Source of the DNA: Bursaphelenchus xylophilus | Taxonomy: Eukaryota > Nematoda > Chromadorea > Rhabditida > Aphelenchoididae | Assembly (NCBI GenBank): GCA_904066235.2 | Contig: CAJFCV020000003.1 | Location: 496,001-560,000 of the forward strand | DNA length: 64,000 bases | Direction of reading: 5' to 3' | In this document: positions 35,501-43,200 of the stretch, in pieces | Layout: each line of letters begins with the position of its first letter | Numbering within the stretch: position 1 is the first letter of the stretch | Position numbers and translations under genes: made by a program | The notes under the pieces: generated by a model | Told to the model about the DNA's origin: nothing | Seen by the model: only the letters and a program-made list of their open reading frames with translations | Databases searched by the model: none

Positions 35501-35573
35501 ACTGCCGAGGAGATCTGTCAAAATAAGGCAACTTCTCGCGCGCGGAGTGTCGCGACCACCGCGAAAAGCCTAA
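29532..35573 (+). CDS. BEL/Pao Pol polyprotein with in-frame Env-like C-terminus
   Basis: The frame is open from the codon after the gag stop (29508) to TAA at 35571-35573. The first GTG-started reading is 2,013 aa, but translation probably enters by stop readthrough or splicing. In order: zinc knuckles (residues about 10-75, CVFCQHLDH and CYYCKKEH); aspartic protease with LDSAS (Asp157); reverse transcriptase with FDASS and YVDN (564-567, in place of YVDD); RNase H-like AFTDGS; integrase with an H-H-C-C zinc site (about 1025-1070) and D1087, D1146, E1185; a C-terminal integrase extension. From about residue 1,438 a hydrophobic signal-like segment opens a Cys- and sequon-rich ectodomain ending in a membrane segment near 1,920 and a basic tail. 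Family knowledge: such env genes in nematode BEL elements have been linked to viral glycoproteins. I cannot confirm that here. Confidence 0.88.
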   Translation: MKKIARPCVFCQHLDHYSKDCPMADTVAKRKDSLRKSRRCFKCLQKWESGHKCSKTCYYCKKEHNTLLCSQPKPRAVFVTMDEDAQSEVEDDYPFYDSDPETDADPNETEEHGEPTWDDSMVCVLRSSGEKALLSTVELVLRNPDNGRQFRTLAILDSASETTYITETAAASLNLKKNAETEHKSRTETFGGTQHVTRSSKVSAEFLLLNGDSIPFVARTTPSIVNLVRTVSVKGKQKLTDKKRPHLLIGGDLIWALLPVKREKTNNPEVMKIETKVGPIHLFSDAFHLGNRQFEDDEIAPLVLQDLTPKELDKQIQKLWTLEGIGITERADSRQEDIEDVTKRFCTQIEEKEGQLHVNWLWKKDKPQVPENKKIAFSRLLQMQKRVLADESLQKLLRDFINEQQHRGFIEEVDMRCPPDGPVSYLPFQLVYTPGKTTPVRCVFDASSHTKNQPSLNDCFEKGPLLLPDLTSLLINFRFAEFACVSDLEKAFNSLALKPDQRDVTRFIIPTDWTSIKDSTVKVFRFKVVNFGTICAPTMLALSLRWFLEHHRLKSDPDILKRTYVDNILSQAATEEELVAKAKEAKQLLSTVRFHLREFYSNSAELMKELNPTETRDSTKFLGKNWNFQQDLILMTTPTLQPISTKRSLLQFRGKHFDPEGLTCPLTLPLNLILQATWSIPNLTWDDPLPPHIMEELNNVVPFWETPTTFRIPRKIINWNQPYYLHAFTDGSKVGIGILIYLAALAEDRTFELPQLIMGKSRVAPKKANLDSELTIPTTEIVSISSGVLLLQFVEQHLPFPPEKIILWNDSRSSLESLIRNMDHKSVFVKNRLRLIRDKGRNYEIRHVPGKENSADIPSRGIVNPADLVENKFYWHGPKFLQNPEDWPSELVIPAGSFEEDQTTVAVVTPPEPLIDPERFGSWSKLHLTARIVINFTRKLQKKPAANNAEVDRLLFLLDQQRNPPSEKEITDFRLFQDQHNLWRCDIRLQESDLPPAAKTPIWLPNSHQTRLIIRHYHNQKLHAGVDLTLCQLRTKYWVKRSFVRKTIKTCSFCKRQKSKPFEFPPFAPLPQTRCTQGIPFDAVGVDTCGPFKVKDHEDVHVLIFSCLKYRVLHTEVIASLQTTDIIHGFTRFISRRGPPSQILSDNHPSLCAAKDFLQKTHQTNQNFCWSFITPRCPWEGASYERIIAELKRAMKNSGTKSKLDIEEFRTLISRSEEVVNSRPLTAQSDDVNDLRAIKPFDFIGVRSDYEGDSEGDEPEEEERDPTYVERENLQETLRKKKNRIEARLEKFKTFWIKHYLQYLAEKNSKKRNNGIRRTPIVGELTLVADPTLPRQQWKLGRIQHLNEGRDGIVRTADVLVADNLKNYPAETSRKIIKRNITQLYSLEITPSEDTDWLKELLPQPDVEIPAPRRSPRTKKLNLASEQFNLLSINTVLMVLSIVFMLIYPSEGYNFCPMDTRPVYWRPTPMRACSVPYMENLTPTTVVVYQANHVEYKTKAYICSAELHKITSWTDIYGFERSEEEIIEKSELSAEECWRMKETRKCIYGSLSMHGEDLKTNTRPELSDIPNRFMSLLNRRDEEFGVCKVLSTLVLAHFGSTEAVCPRIDLTNCKYEDNQCRTKDDRMVVWIHNTTQNCPYIKASTVKGVKNNQTFISEEEELMLTFSNKRTVSCQDKLWISDQGVPFQFEKNTSPKKRDLTTAEKQFASHVNLVDLQNTTRILCDEINQQGQILNQLIASKPAEFAQRLLNRTDVKVQSVGHGIVSITFCTTVPDEKVHFQQEETREFRIKVNVDGKGIMFLDPVTEELHLNPSGLFTDTERVVRHNGKYFRSTQGYLQPINVVTDKREEVQVLTKEFVFKKGHSLTTPWLDEMLVKEYLKSHNDLIESFSKPIVRRSSKTWREEITEIIVSPILPYLRLWWSICAGLVSLYTVTSILNNFTAEKKIQLKMPRRNARKKNPLRRKRKNNRRSSQRPNEETPLGIVFQRAELPRRSVKIRQLLARGVSRPPRKA
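33843..35573 (+). other. Env-like portion of the polyprotein
   Basis: From an in-frame ATG at 33843, 576 residues have the layout of a class I membrane glycoprotein: an N-terminal hydrophobic segment (VLSIVFMLIY), about 16 Cys, several N-X-S/T sequons (including NLT, NTT and NQT), a possible basic cleavage site (KKRD near 34,618), a C-terminal transmembrane segment near 35,285-35,340, and a 70-residue Arg/Lys-rich tail. There is no stop between it and integrase. Confidence 0.65.
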
Positions 35574-35894
35574 AGACGCCTGCTGTAAAGTGCGTCAAAA
35601 ATTTCTTTTCCCAAAAAATTTCTTTCCAATAGATTTAAAAATTAGATAGGCCAAATTTCGGGATAGGGCCGTCTCGATTTCTTTATATAAATTTTTGATC
35701 TTTATTTTTATATATTCTATATATTATAATTGTCGATTTCGTTATATATCGTGAATATTTTTTGTTTTGGTTTATTAACCCAAGTTTGAGGTTTTGAATA
35801 AAGTTTGGTCAACAATCGAGTTACCAACATCTTAAATTATTGTACAACGGAGTACAATAATTATCATTGTCGAGCGCACGGAGTCGCGGCGACA
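35548..35894 (+). repeat. 3' LTR
   Basis: The 347-bp copy matches the 5' LTR, with AATAAA at 35797-35802. The last 26 bp of the pol-env ORF overlap its start. No long polypurine tract precedes it; the closest purine run is GCGGAG. Confidence 0.95.
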
Positions 35895-36600
35895 CCACAA
35901 AAAAAATTTGGTCGAACTGTGGTTATATGCAATTTGGATGACGAATTTTGTGAGTCGCATTTTCGCGGCGAGAACCTTTGCAATCCCCGCAATTTCTTGA
36001 CGTTCGATGCGGTTTTCGATGCCAAAGAGTGTTCATTATTTTCCCAACAGACTGATACACGTTTGAGCTCTAATTTTCAAGTTGAATGTGGTTTTGCGAC
36101 GGCTAGCCGCAGCTGGAGATTTGGTTTGTCGGGTCTCCGATCTCGAGAGAACCGAATCAAAGTAAAATAATTTGGTTCTCCTTTTTTATATTTTATTTTT
36201 GAATTACTTATTTGGGCGCTTGTCCCGTGGGTTTCCCGGGTTAACTCTCTCTTTCTCTCTCTCTCCCGAGATTTCGAGTCTGTGCCCACTCTTCCCTCGG
36301 GGGAAGGAAGAATTGATAATGGAAATCTTATTCTTTTGTTATCATGTCAACCTCAGTTGTGTGAGAAAATTGAGCTAAAGTCCATTATCGGAGCAGTGTT
36401 TCAGCGTTTGCACTATGCTGAAATGTGCGAGCAACAGCCCAAACAAGCCTAACGCAGCGTGCAGTAAGCCCTCTTCTCGCGTTGCATGTCACCGAAATCA
36501 CTACAGCGTCAAACTTTTGGTCGTTATTAATCACGACGCAAATTGCTTAATTAAGACTTTCGGCTACTGCCTATCCCTTTTTTGCCCACGCAAAGTCTTT
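35895..36600. other. Right flank of the LTR element and upstream region of pepsin-like gene 3
   Basis: It starts with the CCAC target duplication. At about 36,026-36,053 it has TTCATTATTTTCCCAACAGA, the complementary end of the MITE family whose other end is at 26,682. A CT-rich run is at 36,245-36,270. No gene is supported. Confidence 0.55.
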
Positions 36601-36602
36601 GC

Positions 36603-36608
36603 TGATAA
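36603..36608 (+). promoter_or_regulatory. GATA site (TGATAA) of pepsin-like gene 3
   Basis: TGATAACCCCGTTATC contains two opposed GATA cores 70 bp before the ATG, with a TATAAA at 36631-36636. The spacing of TATA to ATG (about 40 bp) matches genes 1 and 2. Confidence 0.5.
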
Positions 36609-36672
36609 CCCCGTTATCGCTGACTTACACTATAAAACTCGCGTTGCAAGCGGGGGTCCTCACAATCAGAAA

Positions 36673-38441
36673 ATGCTGTCGCGGGTCCTGCTTCTGTGTT
36701 TGGTGGGATTTTCGTTCGCCGAAGTCTTCAAGATCCCTTTGAAGAAGGAGGTGAAGAAGTCGGGGGGGCCGCAGTTTCTTCAGAGCAATGGACAAAGGTT
36801 GGAGTACGTCGCGTTGGATCATGTCTTTATTGGTAGGTTTGAAGAGATCTGTCGATAATATAATAGCGTCAACCAGACGGCGTAGCTGCCCAGACACTCT
36901 GGGTGGGGGTCACCATGTAAAAAATTACTTGGTACGCCCTACTATATCTTTTCTTCGACCCCGGTCTGGGGACGACGTGCCCCTATCGGTCAATAGGAGT
37001 GACCCATACGCCCGAGGGGCCAACAGGATTGTGACATTCCACTAACAGACATATATCGTTGCATGTAGAGAAAACTGCACTGGCGTCAACAGTGTCATGG
37101 CATTCCACAGATATTTAGCAACGGACATGAACTTCCTCATTTTCAGGTACCGTCTCCCTCGGCACCCCGCTTCAAGACGTGAATGTTGCTTTCGATACTC
37201 AATCCGGCATCTTCTGGGTGCCTGATGACAAGTGCCCTTGCGATGAAGACTGCTCAAACGGTAAGAGTTTCGCGCCTCCACGCTTCGTATTACACTGATG
37301 ACTTTTATAACATTTACTTGTAGAACGCCTATGCTTTGATATGTGCAGCTCCCATTGCTGCTCTCAAGGCGGCGGCAACTCCACTGTGTTCGAAGACGAC
37401 GACAAGAATACAGCTCCGCTCGGCGTCTGCAGCCACAAAAACGTCTACAACCCCAAGCAATCGAGCACTTATGTCAGCCGCCGCGCTTCAACTGTCGAGA
37501 CCTTCTTGAACAAGAACATCACCATCAACTTGGCCTACGAGACCTTCCGTCTTGGCCCTCATCATGCTGGCGGTTTTACCACAAACTATCTTCAGTTCGG
37601 GCACGTCAACGACCTTCCCCAAGCATATGAAGATGCCCAATACGATGGGATCTTCGGCCTCGGACGAGTGGGACCAAGAGGAAGTAAAGCTCCAATCAAG
37701 CAGTTGGCCGATAAGAGAATCATCTCCAATCCGGTCGTTACATTGTCAGTAACCAACGGAAAGGAGTCAACACAATTTTTTGACGGCGTATTGACTGTTG
37801 GACAAATCGATGAGGCTTTCTGCCCCTTAAATACATCCAAATTCATCCCTGTCGCTTCAGCCAACAAGTGGAACTTCAGAGTATTCAAGGCTACACTGGA
37901 CGGGACGTCCGTAAACGATTTGACGTGGACGGTAAGTCAAACAGGATTAGACTTGGCTCTCCGGCCGGCCCGGGCCGAAAATCGCCGAACAGGTCGGCCC
38001 GGCCCGTTTCAATTTTGCTTTGGCCCGGCCCGGCCCGAACACCGGGCCGGCCCAGCCCGGCAGCCAAGTCTAAATAGGATTATACATACTACCTTTTTCT
38101 AGGCCCGAGTTGACCCTTCATCGCCTTTCATCCACATCCCAATCAAACTCTGGAACGGAATTAAGGATAAACTCACTCATGACGCTGAGAATGACCGTTA
38201 CACGGCCCGCTGCAGTGTCTTGAACAGTTTGTTCAGCAGTTTTCATATTTACATTGGAACCGAAGATTGCGCTGTGCCGCGTAGCCAATTTATCGTTGAA
38301 TACAGCTCGCAGCTGTGCGAACTCCTGGTCCGACCAGCCGCCGAAAAAGACGACCAATGGGTTCTGGGTATCCCATTCTTGCATGAACGCTGCGTGGTGC
38401 TGGATTACAACGGAAGGATCGGAATTTCGGACTTCAAATAA
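36673..38441 (+). CDS. Pepsin-family (A1) aspartic protease-like protein 3
   Basis: Exons 36673-36832, 37147-37260, 37324-37931 and 38103-38441 give 406 aa. A signal peptide is at residues 1-16 (LLLCLVGFSFA). The first motif is DTQSG (Asp70; Gly replaced by Gln), the second ARVDPSSP (Asp298 kept, TGT lost). The rest follows paralogues 1 and 2, including the Cys pairs, FGLGRVGPRGSKAPIKQL and the C-terminal LGIPFLHERCVVLDYNGRI. Its third intron contains a GC-rich hairpin element (37,947-38,076). The 3' UTR starts with about 2.5 copies of a 27-bp unit (CCTTGTTCGGAAAATCTTTA) and has AATAAA at 38575-38580. Confidence 0.9.
37947..38077. mobile_element. GC-rich hairpin MITE in intron 3 of pepsin-like gene 3
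   Basis: The ends ATTAGACTTGGCT and AGCCAAGTCTAAAT are inverted repeats. The interior is an imperfect palindrome of GGCCCGGCCC and GGGCCGG blocks, far above the local GC content. It is absent from the same intron of genes 1 and 2. Confidence 0.75.
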
Positions 38442-38756
38442 CATGTATCCTTGTTCGGAAAATCTTTAAGTCTCCTTGTTCGGAAAATCTTTAAGTGTCC
38501 TTGTTCGCACTAGGCTTTTCGCAGTGTCAAGTTGTTAAAAATGTTGGGTTGAAAAAAGCGCGCGGCTTGGATATAATAAACATGCAATTTTTTTATGTCT
38601 TTTTTTATTTCATGTAGGCTTATTGTTAGCAATACGTCAAAGCTACGAAATGGAACAACACTACGGAAAAAAGTCTACATATTTTATCGCTTTGAAAAAA
38701 GGCGTATGTGGAGAGTGAAAGTACAATACTACGATCATTCGATAAATATGTACATA

Positions 38757-39995
38757 CAGGGTGTCCCAAAAAAAATGCATGTTGTTTTTATGGCTACATT
38801 TTATATACCAAACAAAATTTAGCCAAACTAACGATGGATATCAGTAACATAGAGAATTATTGATAACATATCAAGCCAGTTTCACAGTGGCTGCCCTTGG
38901 TGGCGATATAGAGCTTCAAACGTAACTTAAAATTTTGGGCTCGGGGCCGCAGCCTTTTTCGAGGAAATCGGTCCCGTTATTGGCGCAACGATTACTTTGC
39001 CATTCCAAACTTTTGTGGTGTGTAGTACAGGCAATGGCCTCCAATTGAAAAAAAATATAGTCAATCGGATTCAGATCCGGCGAGCAGACGGCCATTTTGC
39101 GGACGGGGTGAAATCGGGAAAATCGTTCCCATTTCGGGTCCTGAGTCGATTTTGCCCTGTCAGCCGGAGCTGAGTCTAGCAAGGACGCCAAATTTGCATT
39201 GCCGAGGTTCTGCTGAGTCAACAGAAGTACGGGAAAATCAAGATTAACGCGGCGCTAAAATTTTGCCCCCTTGATCCGAGAAAACCATGGAATTCTTGCC
39301 GCTGGGAGAAATTCCGCCTTAGGCGATGACGGCCCGGATTTTGACGGTTTTCGACGTTAGCCGACATGCCGAGGGCCTCATCTAAGAAGATCCAATTGCT
39401 CTGGTGGTTGTGCATCCGCCAAATAGTGAACCACGAACGAATGCGCTCACGTCTGTGAGTTGCGGCCCAGCCCTCGAGTTTTCGACATTTTTCGCACCGC
39501 ACGCACTTGCCGTCTACTTTAAAGATCTGAGCTTTTTGCAGCTTATACAGCGTGAGGCCTAGCTCATCATAGACTATTCGGGTGACCGATCGGTCGCTGA
39601 TGCCGATCTCACAGGCAAATTTTTCTTGAAAATAGCGTTTTGCTGTTGGTGTTCTCCCGGTTGACAGAACCGCTGGCGGTGCGTTTTCCTTTACGTCCTG
39701 GACGCTTACTATCGTTATCAAGCTCCTTACATCGCGTGATTACTTTTGACACAACGTCCTTTCTATACTGGGCAAATTTACAACTTGAACGGCTCAAAAA
39801 TACTGACAAAATCGCAGTTCCTTTGTTTCACATCTTAAAAAAACCATGCTACTTAATCGATATGAACACAAAACTGAAATGACTAGGGCAGAAAAACACG
39901 GAGATTTTAGCAGTACAAAAATCTTTTGGCCTGACCTAAACATTTTCGCGTCAGGACCCATGGAAAAAAACATGCATTTTTTTTGGGACACCCTG
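38757..39995 (-). mobile_element. Decayed mariner-like DNA transposon
   Basis: The 1,239-bp element is bounded by TA dinucleotides and has terminal inverted repeats CAGGGTGTCCCAAAAAAAAT and its complement (ends at 39,995). The minus strand encodes transposase fragments in shifting frames. Confidence 0.88.
38916..39809 (-). pseudogene. Mariner-type transposase, frameshifted
   Basis: Three overlapping minus-strand frames (39809-39609, 39721-39218, 39221-38916) carry pieces of one transposase: a helix-turn-helix segment with ISDRSVTRIVYDELGLTLYK, a middle part with HNHQSNWIF, and the C-terminal SPDLNPIDYIFFQLE, the block holding the third catalytic residue. The frame changes at least twice, so it should be inactive. 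Confidence 0.8.
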
Positions 39996-40256
39996 TATCT
40001 ACCCGACTGTCCGAGAAAACTGCTCGCAAAAAAATATCCAACAAGTTTCTGGCCCAGAAGCAGTCATCATGCTTTCATGATGACTCAAAGTGGCGAAACT
40101 TTATTTTGCGGAGAAAAATTGTCGTATACTTGGAAATTCTACCTCTATACTAAAAAGGTAGACTTCAAGAGCCGCTATAGAGCGAGTCCTCATCATTTCC
40201 GTGACAGACTGATATTACGAATATAATGAGAGATATACAAATTGTTTCTATCGCTT

Positions 40257-43200
40257 TTACGACCCGCAAACCCACCTTTCCACATATTCTCTTCCATGAC
40301 TTCCCTTCGAGCTGTAGCACTTCAACGGCTCCGTTCCCTCGGCTAGCAAGGCCTCCGTCCAGGTTGGGAGTTGGTAAACCCAAGCAGTTGTCTGTCCACT
40401 CACGACATCGTTGTTCTTATCCGTTAACAGATCGAAAGTCTCCCGATGGCGGACGTAAAAATGAGGGTGGTTTTCGAGTTCATCCAGCTCGAGGAGTTTG
40501 GCGTCATCGACGGTGTAGAGCTCGCCTTCGACTAGCTGGAAATATTACATTTATAGTGAAGGAAGTAGTACAGTAGGGGACCTGATCCAGTGGCAAAAAG
40601 CGTACCATTTTGCATCCGGGAAGTATCGAAAATGTGGCAAAATGCTTCCTTCTCCAGGTGAAGAAACTCCGTCTTGAATGCCGCTCCTCACAAAAAGAGC
40701 GGGCGCGCTTTTGAAACTGGAGTTTTTTTTACTTGGAAAGGGAAGCATTTTGCCACATTTTTGACACTTCCGGGATGCAAAATGGTACGTTTTTTGCCAC
40801 TGGCTCAGGTCCGCCACTGAAGATCAAAATTCGGAACGTAGGCAATTTAAACACTCTTTCGATAAAGTTTTAACCATAAAAAAGTGGAATCCGCTTTTAT
40901 AAGTGTTTCCCTCTTACTCTTCAAAGTCAAAAACGCAAAAAAAATCTCCCATAAAAGGTCAAAAAACAACTTTGAAAGAGCCCGTAAAACAATACAACTC
41001 AAGAATTTAGAGGCTACAAGTTCCGGAAGAGCCCAAGTCAAAGTGCAAAAAACGAGAATAAAGCCGAGTTTAGGGACGAAACGGTGACAAAAACAGGTAA
41101 ATAATACTGTTCGAGAGACGGGATGGGAAAAACCAAAGTTTACTCTCCGAGGCCCAAGCGTTTGATAACAATTGTTTTCGGAAAAAAAGTTGTGCGCGCG
41201 AAAAGAAAAGGCGAGAAAAGTTGCGAAAGTCGGGCGCTAATCGTTGGGGGAAGATTTGAACTGACAACTGAAGTGGATGCTTGGAAATGAGGGAAAAGTT
41301 TAGAAAAAAATAACTGAGAAATGTATGTAACTAATATACGAAAGAAGCGGAGTCATCGTAAAAATGGGTGTTCAAAAACAACGAGATTTTTCGAAATTTA
41401 TTTTGATGTTTTTTAAATTTATAAGTCTGTCGAGAAAATAATGATCACTTTGTCGTAGCGAAAATCTCCGAGAAAATGAATTGTGTCGCGACAAAATCAA
41501 ATTGCTTTTCAGTTCAGCGCAATTATCGCAGCGACATTGCGCTCATTATTTTCCCGACAGAGTGAATTTTACAATGTAAAATCAGTATGATGTCAAAAAA
41601 GTGAAAGAAAACACAATGCCTTAGGGCGTAAAGACTGGAATTCTTTAAATCAGATTTTTTGAGAATTCAAATTATGATTTTAAATGGCATCTCCGCAGAG
41701 AAAATCGCAAAAAATGGGTACTCAAAAAATGAGATTTAAAAAAAAATTTTTTTTGAAATTGCATAAATAAAAAAAGTTAAAGTACAGCATGGGGTGACTA
41801 ATTTCTTGCTAAAAAAATATTCGAAATTCAGATTTTTCAAAACAAAATTTTTCAAAAAAAAATTTTTACGAAACTTGGCCCAAATTGCGTTTTTTTCAAT
41901 AAAAATTGGCACAAATTTCGGAAATAGGCCACATTCCAATTCCTAAAAATCTTAGCTCGCGCTTTGGGCCGAGATATTCAACAATCCTTGCGGCCGAGAG
42001 AGTACGTGAAACACGGAGAGCATTCATAGAGGAAAACTAAGAGTCTCGCATATGTTTTACCAAAGAATTATTTCATCAAAAAAGTTCGAAAAAAAATAAA
42101 AATTAAAAAATCGAGCCTATAGCAATTTAAAATTTTTCGATAAATTTTCCCGTTGCGGCAGAACTCTCCCCCTTTTTGAACTCTCCCCCTTCAGAACTCT
42201 CCCCCTTTTTGAACACTCCCCCTCATTTTGAAAATTCAAAACATGAAGTGTGACATCTTATGCGATGAAAATTTTTTTCAAATATCAATTCAAATTGAAA
42301 ATTTTTTTATCGTATAACATGTCACACCTCATTTTTCTCAATTTGAAAAATTTTTTCATCGTATAAGACGTCACACCTCGTTTTTTTAATTTTCAAAATG
42401 GGGGAGAGTTCAGATTGAGGGAAAGTTCAGAAAAGGGGTAGAGTTCAGGCTCAACCAAATTTTCCCTGTCAAGCGCTAATTCCTATAATTTTTCCTTCAA
42501 AAAAATCAAAAAAAAAACTCTTCAAGTCGGCTCTCCCGAAACCCCACTTCTACTCCTCGACTTTTCTTTGAACTCGAGACGAAAATCGTTTGGGAATGAC
42601 CCGTTTCCCCACCGGGCAATATCAATCATCGTTCGCTTTGTTTACCCGATTCATAATAAATGGAATCAAACATGTTCTATTCGGAGTGTTGAGGTGGTCC
42701 GATATGATTTGTCGGGATTAAAAAATCGTGGAAAAACACTTGGGAAATGGAAAAAAATCGAGAATTCTGTCAGTCTGTCGGGAAAATAATGAGCACTCTG
42801 TCGCATCGGGATCGCCGCCGAGGGTTGAGCCTGAACTCTCCCCCTTTTCTGAACTTTAGTGTGTGACATCTTATACGATGAATTTCTTTTCAAATTGAGA
42901 AAAATGAGGTGTGACATGTTATCCGATGAAAATTTTTTTCAAACTGAGAAAAACGAGGTGTGACATCTTATACGATGAAAATTTTTTCAAATTGAGAAAA
43001 ATGAGGTGTGACATGTTATCCGATGAAAATTTTTTTCAAACTGAGAAAAACGAGGTGTGACATCTTATACGATGAAAATTTTTTTTAAAAAGATATCACA
43101 CCTCACTTTTCTTAATTTAAAAAAAAAATTTCATTATATAAGATGTCACACCTCACTTTTCTCAATTTGAAAAATTTTTTCATCGTATAAGATGTCACAC

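Larger units (their letters stand above)
27167..35894 (+). mobile_element. Complete BEL/Pao LTR retrotransposon with env-like region
   Basis: The element is 8,728 bp long, bounded by 347-bp direct LTRs (27167-27513 and 35548-35894) that begin TGTCGC and end GCGACA. I found no difference between them by eye. The flanks give a 4-bp target duplication, CCAC (27163-27166 and 35895-35898). A primer-binding site, a gag ORF, a long pol-env ORF and a second LTR follow in the usual order. BEL/Pao assignment rests on the DUF1759-like gag, the Pao-type protease/RT order and the HHCC-DDE integrase. Identical LTRs and largely open frames imply recent insertion. Confidence 0.95.
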
